Shown piece after piece: positions 31,201-43,200 of a stretch of 64,000 nucleotides of DNA. Origin of the DNA: Heligmosomoides polygyrus polygyrus (lineage: Eukaryota; Nematoda; Chromadorea; Rhabditida; Heligmosomidae); contig OX377202.1 in NCBI GenBank assembly GCA_947396885.1, forward strand, positions 18,724,001-18,788,000. Direction: 5' to 3'. Position 1 is the first letter of the stretch; each line of letters begins with the position of its first letter. Made by a program: the position numbers and the translations under genes. The notes beneath the pieces are model-generated. The model did no database searches. It worked only from the letters and a program-made list of their open reading frames with translations, and was not told where the DNA came from.

Positions 31201-34200
31201 GCTATATGCTTGCTCGCTCATTACAGACGGCAACATCCACTTGAATGAATAATGGAGGATATATTGGAATTACTGGCCAATGAATGATGAGCGCCCATGG
31301 GCTGTGCCAGGAAGTGCGTGTGGCGTGCAAGGGAGCCAACCGTTATCTAATTATTTGCAAGCTAGACAGGGGTGAAGGTGGACGGGAGTCGACTCCTGTA
31401 GACCTCTTCAAGGGTGCACCTCCATTAGTTGGTCTTGTCCATTAGTTGGTAACCACAAATACGCATTCAAATTGCCTCCTCGATATCCCGTGGAAGCGCT
31501 TCATGCAGAGGGGTTGACTAACGCCGAATTTAACCTTATCCTTATCGTAGAGGCGTTTTGAATGCGTGATATTGGTGTTTCGTCCATTCCAAATAGGTAA
31601 GGCATCAAATAAAAGCCTCCGTTGACAGCTCAACCGCACTACATTCAATTTACACACTTGTCCACATATTCGAGCTACACAATTCACATCTAAAAACCCG
31701 GCCTCTACTTTTCAATTGTTATAGCAGTTTGTTGTTTTGAACTGGTTGTTGTGGTTTCTGGTACCTAACTTGTTCTTATGTCTATCCCTGTACGCACTTC
31801 CATGTGTAATAAGTAAATAAATAAATAAGGGCAATGAACGGCGTTACTCAATCCCCTTGAGATGCGCCATGCATTCTACTTCCACGGAATGTGGTGGAGG
31901 CGATTTGAATGCGTATTTTGCCATGCAATGACTTGGCAGTCGATGAACAAATCAGCGCTTTATCATTTCCAGACAAGTCTGGTACCAATTCACCGACTCC
32001 AGAGGGAGTGAAGGTTCGGTTGGCCTGGGCGGTAAGCCGAACCAGGAACCTGGTATCGGGTGCACGCGACAGCCGGCACCTTTTCCGACTACGCTATGCG
32101 CTCCCAAAAAAAATAGGCCGGGAAGGAAGGGGGGGGGGGTCGGAAGGGTTAAACCTAAAATCGTGCTGCGATCACGTCTCCTACCCATTATCCCAAATTT
32201 AAAAGCTATTCAAAGCTTATTAAAGGAGCACTAGATAAGGGTTAAGAGGGCTACCAGTATTAGTCCACCTGCTTGTCAGCATGTTGATCAGAGCTTTTAT
32301 GAGCATTTTATGAACTCTGTGCTCAGACGCTACTCTATCACAATGGAAATAATCGAATATCAGTCTCCTATGACTTCGGCCTCGAAAAACGAAAGAACAG
32401 AGTTCATGATTAGCCTTGTAGCAAAGGAATGGCTCGGTGCTTGTCATTGCTTGCCACTTCTTGCAGCATAATGCTAGTTTGTATGCAAATTTATTGCGCA
32501 TATGCTACAGCATTCGGAGAAGGACAACTTTCCCTGAATGTTTGCTTTTAGCTTTAAGTAAAGCCATACCAACCGCTTGGAAGAGTTTTTCCAAAACTAG
32601 TTTTTCCAAATGGAGAATATTTTATAGACGTGTCCCCCTCCTGCAATTAATGGTTGACTTGACTTTAAGTCAAAAACTAGTTAGAGCAGTTCACAAAGTG
32701 GTCGCGAGGTAGGCTAACGATGGTGATGTTGCAGCTTTGATTTTTAGTAACTTCTGTTTTCAAACACAGTGCTAGCGCAGTCAGAGAACGCGCGTGCTGT
32801 GCCTCGAGTCAAGATTCTTCGTTCGAGTCCCCTACAGGCCAACCAAATCTCTCTTCTCTCCGGAGTAGGTAAACTGGTACGAGACTTGTCTGCGAAGGAT
32901 AAAACACCGATCTGTCCATGGATTGACAGGGTGACTGACTCACCAGGGGTCATAGCATAATCCAAATCCGCATTCAAATTGCCTCCTGTATATTCCGTAG
33001 TGTTAAAAAAGTGATCAAGTGTGTTTCCCGTGTCGAGTATTGAGTTTTTCCCCGTCGTGTGTTGTATTTTCGCTATAGGTCCCTGCGCGAAGTCTTCGCA
33101 CACTGCCGTGACTTCACACCTATAAAGGCCCCCACAGAGTTTTGCGGCAACGCCGCTCGCCGCTATGGTTAAGGATAGGGCAGGGACGCCGCCGGCGGCG
33201 AGCTCTGCGTCTCTGCCCTATGGTTAAGCATAAGGTCGCGGCGCTGCCGCAGAACTCTGTGGGAGCCTTAAAAGGCGAGTCAGCGGTTGTGAGTCATTCG
33301 TTCGTCGCGGGGTCGGTCGGGAGGTACGCCCGCCCCCTGCTGGGGTGGGGGGGGGGGCGGGCGTGCGATCTTCCCCTCATCCTCCTTGCTCACCCACCCC
33401 CAACCCCCCCCCCGCTAGGCTTCACCGAGAGTCTAACGGCTGCCTTACGAAACCTTTGACACGCAAAACAAAAGTTTCCGGTCCACAGAACAGTGGTGTA
33501 CCTGCTGACGCCACGCCCCCCCCCAGTAGGGGGCGGGTGTACCTCCTGTCGCGCTACCGTTCGTCGTCTGTCCTGGCCGAGAGTGGCCTGAAATAAGCCT
33601 TCAGAGCGGACGCTGTTCTCCGGCCATCCCAACAGTCGGCGACATTGACTGTTGAAGTAGGGAGTGTGGCGCATATCGCAAAAGTGTTGACTAAGATGGC
33701 CCTTTCCCTTTTCTTGAAGGCATTTGGAATGCGTAAAGTTGGTGCTTTGTCCATTCCAAACATCTGAGGGCCCACATGTCATCCTAGCTAGCACATGCTA
33801 TACACCCAATACGACCAATGAAAAATGTTAAAGCTATTTTTTAAGTTTCAGCGAACAGCATGTTAGTGCAAAACGTACCCTATGATCAGTAAAACGCTGC
33901 CACTTCCATACTGAATAGATAATGGATAAAGGACGGAGGACGGAATCTCTTTTGGGACGCGCCACGCATTCACTTCTGCGGGCTATTGTGGATCCAATTT
34001 AAACTTGTGTTTGGACTATACCACGAGCTACAACGGTCGGCCGATGAATAAGGCAATACTTCACCCATCCTCAATCGTGAGTCGAATACAAATTCACCGG
34101 TCCCAGGGGAATGGACGGCTTCGTTGACCTGGACGGGAGTAGAACAATGGCTCCATTCGTGACTCATGAGTTAAAGGAAAAGTGACAAGGCTCTGCAACA

Positions 34201-37200
34201 GACAATCACTCTGATATGCGCCGTACTGTCTACATAAGATATTTGTTGTTATCTACATCTGTTTCGTAAGATCCGGTGTTCTGAAATGTACACTGCTCGC
34301 TTTGTTCTGATGCTTTTAGTTGAGTTAAAGTCCCAATGCTTGTCCATAGCTCAGACGTTCATAAATAATACAGAGGGCACTCAAGGTGGTCCCATTTACT
34401 CTTTGAAAGATCAGGAGGACTACATTGATATGTTTCTCGCTGTCAAATAGTGGAGAGGTCTGCTCTAAAGTCTGTTTCCCCAGCCTGATCATCAGACAGT
34501 ATCCTTGAATATATCGTAGCTGAGCGAAGTCCGAAGATCGCCGATACGCTTACCAGTTTTTCGACCCTAGAGAATCACATCGCACGTAGGCTCCTTGTCA
34601 TTGTGTTTACTTTACAGCATTCGGAGTTTGCATGATACTAGCCGGGCGAGCACGAGTGAGATGAACTTCGAGACGGTGAAGGGCGTGACACAAGCCACGT
34701 CGTGCTGTCCCACTCGAGAGCCTCGGACGTCATCGCCGGCATCTCATTTCGTAGAGGTGAACGAAACGCCTCAAGTCTATTAAGGACGTCTTGCGACGGC
34801 ACAAAAGGTCAGAGGAACAAAAAGGCTTCTAGCCATTCAACATTACACACATAGCTCCATAACTGAAAGCACAACTGAAAGTGTTTTTGAAGGGCAATCA
34901 TGGGTATATTTTTCGTAGCATATTCAGAAAGGAAGATAAGGGATAAGGATAAAGGTGGGCGTAAGTCAGCCGCTTTTGGGAATGGGCCACGCACCTAGTT
35001 TCGATGCGACATCGCGGAGGCAGTTTGATTGATTATTTGGCCTATAGGATGACTTGTGGTGGTAAGTCGATGGATGTCTACCATACCTGGCAATGGTAGG
35101 AATTCTGTGAATTTTACCACGACAAGTATGGTTTTTATTGACCGACGCGAAAGGATGAAAGGCTTGGTTGGCCTTGGGTGGAAATCCGGGCCAAGAACCT
35201 TGAATCGGAGTGCACAAGAAAGTCAGTGCCTCCTCCATCTGTGCTAGCTCGTGCCCAAGGAATGGAGATACAGCTGTCTAACGAGGGAGAGGAGGCACTA
35301 ATAGGACGACGACATGGAGAAGTTGTGCAAAAACAGAAAGAAGCCAGATGAAACCAATACGGAGCAAGAAAATTGTCGTATCCACATATTATTTTCGCAT
35401 CAACTAAAGCCGGATACCTTTCGAGCCCAAATGGGTGCTCTCAAAATAAGCTAGACACGCTTCAAAAAAGAAAAAAAGAATTTTTATTGATAAAAATTAT
35501 TTAGACTTTATTTCAAAATTTATTTTATTGCTTATATCTACATTGTTTTATATTAATAATAGCGCAGTGGTAGCGGAAGCGCAGTCGAAGGAGGCACGGC
35601 TGTCGTCTGCACCCCGAATCAGGGTCCTGGTTCTGATTTCACCTATGCCAACCAAGCCTTGTATCCCTCCGGGATCGGTGATTTGGTGTCAGATTTATCT
35701 TAGTAGAATAGAGCACTGAATTGTATATCGGCTGCCCATTGCAAGTCATTGTATGGGCGGAATACGTTTCAAATTGCTTCCATGACATTCCGTCTTGTGA
35801 AATGCGTCGCGCATCCCAAAGAGGGGTTGTTTAACGCAGCCATTTATTCTTTGTTCTCATGCAGTCGAAAGCATTTGAGGAAAATGTGATAGTATCAAGT
35901 AGAAAAGCACAAGCACAATATCAATGATGAAGTTTGGCCTTAATCAACATCAATGTGGAATGCGCCACGCATTCTACTTCTACAGCCGTGTCGTATATGG
36001 CGAATAGAGAACTTATATGGCTTTGTGATGTTTATCCGAAAAAAGCCAATGTTTTATACTTCCCAAACCAGTTTGCAACCAATTTGGTAGCCCAGGAGGG
36101 ATGAAAGTCTAGGCTAACCCAGATGAAAAACGGGCCTGTCTCCCGAATCGATCGAGATTCGCGAAACGACCGCCGCCTCATCCGACTGCGCTACCTCGCC
36201 GGAATAAATCTTAAAGATTCACCGTTATAAAAGGCATCGAATAGGAAATATAGCGAAAGGTAAAGATAGACTTCCCGCAACTCTATATAATGGAGAAGAC
36301 GGGGTGATGTTTATGAGAATGCAAAGAACTCCAGGTTGTGGCTCATCTAGCGCGCATATGTACCTCAAGGTTGGCCATATACTGCACAGGGCAATATCCC
36401 GAGAAGCACCGAAAATGGTAAATATGGATCAATTTAACGCAATGTCAAAAGCAAAGGAAAACAGATTTGAGTTCAATATCTACTTGTGGACACTGCAATC
36501 CTTTACAAATCAGAGAAGGACGAATTTGGACAAGGAATGTAGAGCACTCATTATTAGCTATTCCACCTATCTTAATGCCCAAGATTAGGCGCTTACACAG
36601 CCGAAGGGAGCCTGAGCCTCCTTCCGAAGTGCCCGAAAAGATTTTTTATTGAAAAATGCTAAAGACTGGAGGCTTTGACAACTAATCAAAATTAAAAATG
36701 ATTAGTGAGAAAACCAATAACCAATAATAAACCAACAAGTTAAAGGAGCACTAGAAAAAGCGCGAAAAAAACCAGTTTGAAAAAGTAGACAGGAAGAACA
36801 AATATCAGTATTAAAAATTGTAGTGGGAAGAACTGGCGATTTAAATTCCGGATCTATCTTAGTCGGGAGGTGCAACACTAAGCGGTAGCTCCGTACGTCG
36901 TTCTTGCCACATCGCCACCTATCCTGAATTTGCATGAGAACCCTTGCATCACGCTAGGGCTGTCGGAAGAAACTGCCTATGAATCGGAAACAACAGCAGT
37001 TTGAAGAGCGCGGATGCTAGTCGCTAATGTGGGCAGCATGATTATGCAAGTCATAACGGACCAATGAGATCGTAGCGAATGGGCGTGCCAGTGGGTATGC
37101 GCGAGGAGGGTGGTGGGTTTGAGCATGCCCGTTTGCGATATGATTAACTGTCGATTGGCTAACACCTTCTCACCACCCCAAGATGATCTATTAACAACTT

Positions 37201-40200
37201 GAAAAAGGGTAGCTCTCGATGGGATGCGCCATGCATTTCGGTCGCGTTAGGAAATGCCAAGGACGAACATAAAGGAGACAAGGTGTGCAACGCTGGAGAC
37301 AAGATGTGCAACGCCATACACTCCGAGGATGCCCATACCTCTATACAAGAGTATGAAAAACCCCAACAAACATGTGCTGGAGAGGGTCTGACGATGAGAG
37401 TAACCACGCTCACATACCTTCTCTCGCTGTTTCCTGTACTCGTCGTCGCTCAAATGGCTATACTCCTTCCGCTGGGCTTTCTCGTGTTCGGCGAACCTAT
37501 GGAAATTTGCCATCACGGTACTACTTCATTGACAGCGCAACTATGGCAACTTACTGCTCCTCGTTGTCGCCCAGAAAGGCCATATCGAAGTCGATCAGGT
37601 AGTGAACGTCCTCGTCCCCAGAGACTCCCTGGGTCAGATGCGCATCGGTCGAATACGAGCCCGAGGCGACAACCAGATCCGCCACGTAATTCTCCTAAAC
37701 GGTAGCCAATTGTTCTGCAACGACTGTGTACAATATGTATGTATGCCTCTATTTCCAACGGCTTTTAATATTGGTGGCAGGGGCTTGAATTTTGAGCAAT
37801 CACGCAGAGATAGGACAGGATAAGCTAGGACATAAAGAAGGATCACGAGTTGTGAAGTCAGATGTTTATTGTTGTTCTTCTTTGTTCACTCGCCTTTCCT
37901 CACCATTTAAGTGTCCCCGTATTTTTCGCCAAGCGCACGTAATCCGGTTTTACAGCCGTACCGTCCCCTCCTGGTCAAAATGTCAACAGTCAACATGGCC
38001 AACGACCCGGCGCAGGAGCTGGGCAGGAGGAAACGAGCGGCCCAGGGAGCTTTCAAGAGCATCGAAGAAGTCGTAAAGAATATGAAGAACGTCCAGCTCC
38101 GTACCGACCTATTCGACTCCACTGCTTCTGCTGACCTAACATACTCCTCAGAGACCTGGGCTATACGAAAGCAGGATGAGCACGCAATCAGAGTCGCGCA
38201 GCGTGGAATGGAGAGGACGATGCTCGGAGTGAGACGATTCACGCAAGTGAGAGAAGGCCTACGCAGTTCCAAGCTCCGTCGACGTTCGAAGATCAGAGAC
38301 GCTGGCGCATTGGCAAAGTCGTCGAAAATTAGGTGGGCCGACCGTGTAATGCGATTCGCAGACGCCCGCTGGACGACAGCCGTCACCGATTGGATTCCAC
38401 GGGAAGTCAAGAAAACACCAGGACGCCCACCAACGCGTTGGTCACACTTCTTCGTGAAAGCCCTGAACGACCGATATGACGCTCTTCGTGTCCCTCGAAC
38501 GAGCGGAATCCATTGGTGCACTCCGGCACGCGGGAGGGATGAATGGAGCACGCTCAAACAACTCGATGATCAATCGGACGACAGGTGATACATGTGATAC
38601 CGTCCCCGCCCGGTATCAAGGAGTAGCTTAGTCGGCCGGTGATACCTAAGGACACCCTCCTCCGTTTATGGAGTGGATCAGGTTTTTGCGATGGAGCGCG
38701 CTTGCGCGGCGCACAGTGGAGCCGACGATACGGGACAGGGCGCTCCGCACGTATACATCGTTGGCTGGTAGGAAAGCTTTGAGAGGATGACAACACTTCC
38801 TGGCCCGGAACTCATGAGAAGACGAGACAGTAGCATTCGAAGGCTATACTGTAGTCTAAATTATATGCATAGACTAAAACTAGAATACCGGCCGTATCTT
38901 TTGGTCTTTGGGTAGAAAAAGTGCATAAAAAACGCATTTTCAGCCACTTTTTGATAAACAGCGTGCTTTGAAAAATAGATCCGATATTTGAAGTTAGCAC
39001 TGAATATTCTACCCGATGAAGAGAAAAACTCCCAGTAAATGCTCAAAATGATGATTCTATGAGCTATAATATGGTATAATGTGTTCTGGTCGACGCGCCC
39101 AACGCCCTCCCTCTCGAGAGGTAATTACACCCAATGGTCACATTCTGAATACACTAAACTAACATTTTAAACATTTTCTAGGCACTTTCTCTTTTTCGGA
39201 TAAATCATACGGTACCGACCTCATATATCGTATTTATTTTTCAACCACGCAGCTTGAAGAGCGCAATCAAAAAGAGGCACAAAAGGTGTTTTTTGCGCCT
39301 TTTCCACCCAAAGCCCAAAAGATACGGTCGGTGCGTTAGACTACACTGATGCATCTTATCCTTGCGTTGCGATCATACATATAGTCCCGTCTTGGCTCCA
39401 TGCTCGAGCAGGGTAAGGGAAAGGGAGCCAGGTCAGTATTATAGCGACTGCATCAGATGATCCAGGTCCCAGAAACTTTCCATGTCCGGTTCTGTGCAGT
39501 GCTCAGCGCTAGTGAACGGGAACACAGAAGTCACGTACGCTAGTTGAACTCGTAAACTCATTAAATGTCTTGATGACGTCAAGCTCTGTATGCTGGCGAC
39601 ATGGATTCAAAGGGCGGGCGCGTGAAAAAATACCATACTTTGAACTGCACGGGGCAGTGTTTCTAAGCCCAAAGGTCCGCACCAAGGGTGTACGTTTCTG
39701 CTGAACCGCTAAAATTTCCTAGAAAGCATATATAGCTGCGAAGTATTGTTTCAATATCAAAATATCTGTGCGAACGTTTTGTACCACCTTTTTTATACGA
39801 TCTACTGGAGAGGTGGGCACATTCAAATGAACCCTTTAAAACTGTTGAAGTTTTGTTTTTTATTTTAAATGTTTATTTTTTAAATTTTTTTAAACTTTCG
39901 AAATCAAACTCAACATCTAACAAATAAAAGCGAACACCTTCCAAATTAAATTATTAAACTTATTTTCAACAGCCTTTACTATTCTTTGGAAATTTTTCTA
40001 ATATACTTTTTAATTTGCAATATAAAGTAGTACGAGAAGTCTGAAAGGCTGTTGAAACAATTCTTAATAATTTAATAATTTATGTCGGAAGGCGCTCGTT
40101 TTGACTTGAAAGATCTTCCGTTTGATTTCGAAAGTCGTCAAAATCCAACAAGTTTCAAAGTCTTCATTTGAATGTGCCCCCACCTGTCGAAAAGATAATA

Positions 40201-43200
40201 TATACATATTCCATTATCACGTAAATGGTCACTTTTCAAATCGAATTGGACATTTTTCACGTCAAATTGGACACTCTTCTAAGCAAGCCTGCCCAAAGAT
40301 GTGAAATAATTTTATAAAATCGTCATTTTTTGAGAAAAAAATAATAAATAAAATTTTGTGCTAAGGCGAGGCGAGGCAGCAATAATGTCAAGGGACTAAA
40401 TCGCGCCATGCACTCGAAAAGCTCAAGGCAACGTTTATTTGATTGATAGTGTAAATACTGCTTACATGCAGCAAGAAAGTTAGGATATGTGTGTGTTTTT
40501 TACAACTGTTTATGTTGCACTATTTGCAGGAAAAACTGCATGCAAACAGAAATATTGCTATCAATCGAATAAAAACTGCGAAACTTCGGACGGGAGCATG
40601 GCGCAATCTCTATTTTGGCAATATAAAATGGCCGTCTTCCTGCTCTTCAAAACAGGCTTTAAATCACTGTTTTTCTCAAATAATAAAATTTTTATAAAAT
40701 ATCAAACAGTAAGTTCTGTAATTGTGAAGAAAATTAAAACTTCCAAGAAAGTTATAGCAAAATTTTGCCTAAACAAAAAATTATTCTAACATTTTTGGAG
40801 AGCATCTAATTTGATGATGATGATGTAAAAGGAGCTCATTTCGATTTAGAAGAGTTCGCTTTGATTTGAAAAGTCTTAGCTTAGCTTAGAAGAGTGTCCA
40901 ATTTAACGTAAGAAGTGTTCAATTTGATTTGAAAAGTGTCCAAGTTGATTTACAAAATGTCCGATTCAACGTGAAAATGGTATAAATCGGTTTTCCACAG
41001 GCATTTCCTACTGAAACAATACTTCGCAGCTATCCATACTTTTTAACGATGGAGCGGAAGCACACACCTCTCTCACCTCTCACCTCTTTCCCCACCTGGG
41101 GCTAGAATTATCAACGTCTTACAGAGATTTAACAGGGAAATTGCAGCCAAAATTCCTGATAACACCAACATTTCACCATATCGCCTGTTGTTAAGCCGCG
41201 TAAATTCGCGTTTTTTTTTCAAGAACCTCGGCAGTAATTACTCCCGTATCACGGGTGGGTGCTGACAGGCCTCGAGGATATCGCGGATGTTACGTGCGGT
41301 CAAACAGCGCCGGTGGTGTAAGGCGAACATCGCTGCCCGGAAAGCAGAAGATGCGGGTTCGAGTCCCGCCTGGCGCAAGAGTTTTGATCGCAACAAAACA
41401 TCCTGTAACAACATGTAATTTCTCCGTTAAATCTCTCTAAGTCTTTAATGAATCCGGCCCCTGAGAATTCACAGCGGAAAACTCAGATAACGCGTGAGCG
41501 ATAAGCCGCGTTATCTGAGTTTTTCGCTCTGAATTCTCCGATGCATTGCTGCAAGTCGTTATGAATCCGACCACTGGTCGGTGCCACGGTAGACTCTTCC
41601 GTCAGCATCAAAGCCGGCCAGGTGGGGAAAGCCCTCTGGTAGGTCCATATTGATTTCGGTCCCTCTGATGGAGGTGGTCTACGCTGCAAAAACGTAATGG
41701 TTTCATTACGCTGTGGAATGGAAGCGGCAGAAAAATTTCTAGAAGAACCTAGAAGATGGCAGATCTATGGTGCTGAAAAATGTGTCCAAACGCTTCCAAA
41801 TCAGCCTAGGAAGGCAGAGAATCACGCGGGGCTTCCAACGGAGCTCCTCTTCCATGTAAATAAATCATGTGGCCGGCGTTTCCAGCGCCGAGCACTTGGA
41901 TTCAGTGTGATCACTGGCTAGCTTGTGTAAGCACGGATCACCGCAACACTTCGTCGTGACAGCTGCTCACATTAATCCAACAACGGGATCGACACAGACG
42001 TGAACGATGTCAAGCGGTGATGTTTTCAGACGCAATAAAATGTAACGAAAAAGCGGAGGACTCACTGAGTCGAGAGTAGTGTCCTGAGCAAATTGGTGTA
42101 GCAGCTGAGCGCTCCTTTCAGCATTATCGGATGCAATTGGATCGTAGACAGCGCTGAAAGATGAGCTTTCAAAGTTTGTGGCGCTTGAGATATTTTTTTA
42201 GTTTGGCTTTTTGTTCTCATAGGAATTTCTCTCCAATAAGGGATTTTTTTGCCTGAGACTATCACGAAGCTTAAGTGAGTACTACGCGTTCAACGGACCA
42301 CAGAATTCAAAACACTGACGTCGTCGCAACAATGTTGGCGGTTCTTTCCCATAAAGATTTGCAATCCACCTCGAAGGGTAGCTGTACCGCGGATATCGGA
42401 TCTTACTTCCACTGTTTTTCTCTAGTGTTTGATGAAATGGTTTCAAAAATGCTTCCGAGTTTTTCAGACTCTGAAGAAGGTGACTACGCCGTCAGCCGAA
42501 ATAAAGTTGATGACAATCTTGTTCAACAGCTGAACGGAACTGATCTGCGAAGAATGACAATGAAACGAGAACATTTTGCAAAAACTGTAAAAAAAATTCA
42601 AAAATCTGCCATGAATTTTTTAGTCGTGGAGACGGATTTTCCCTATTTCATTTGTTTGTAGAAAAAAAAGAAAATCATCATCTTTGAAATCACTAAGAAA
42701 AAGTCGGTACAAAACAAAAGATGGAAGAATTTTCTTGTTCTTTTTATTGTTCTTAGTGGTAACTATTTTTCGTCTTTTGGTTAGCGTGGCTTAAGAGAGG
42801 TCATTTCCTATCGCCTCCATCGACTTCAAGAATTTGGTGGAAGATTGTGCCAAAACGTAGGACACAGTAGAGGTACAATCCTGGTACCGAATTCATCAAC
42901 GACTTACATCAATTTAACAGAGAAATTACTGCCGAAATTCCTGATTGCGCGGCTTATTGCTCACCATATCGCTTGATAAGCCGCGCTATCAGGGATTTCG
43001 AATGTCATTTTCTCTGTTAAGTTGCGTAAGTCGTAGATGAATCTGACCTCTAGAAATTACTTTGACCATATATGTAGCAACCAATAACAAGAACATTCAT
43101 TACGGTGTGATTTCTTTCTGGTCCTACGTGGTTATAGTTTTTCATTGTATGATCAATCCACGTTGCTCGAACTTAGTTTTAAATTCAGTGTTGTTCTTGA

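Larger units (their letters stand above)
39733..41036. repeat. Outer inverted repeat around two TIR elements
   Basis: ATAGCTGCGAAGTATTGTTTC near 39735 recurs inverted (GAAACAATACTTCGCAGCTAT) near 41012. It encloses the elements at 39811-40185 and 40216-40985. It may be the end of a larger composite. Confidence 0.5.

Noticed and set aside
37199..37705. A 168-codon plus-strand frame
   Set aside because: It is the antisense shadow of exons 4 and 5 of the HD-like gene and has no motif of its own.
41592..41690. Protein-like segment MDLPEGFPHLAGFDADGR on the minus strand
   Set aside because: An in-frame stop precedes it, no donor follows, and the neighbouring exons join in phase without it.
42275..42661. 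A 128-codon plus-strand frame in intron 2 of the HD-like gene
   Set aside because: No recognisable domain, antisense to the gene and AT-rich. Kept out of the gene list.
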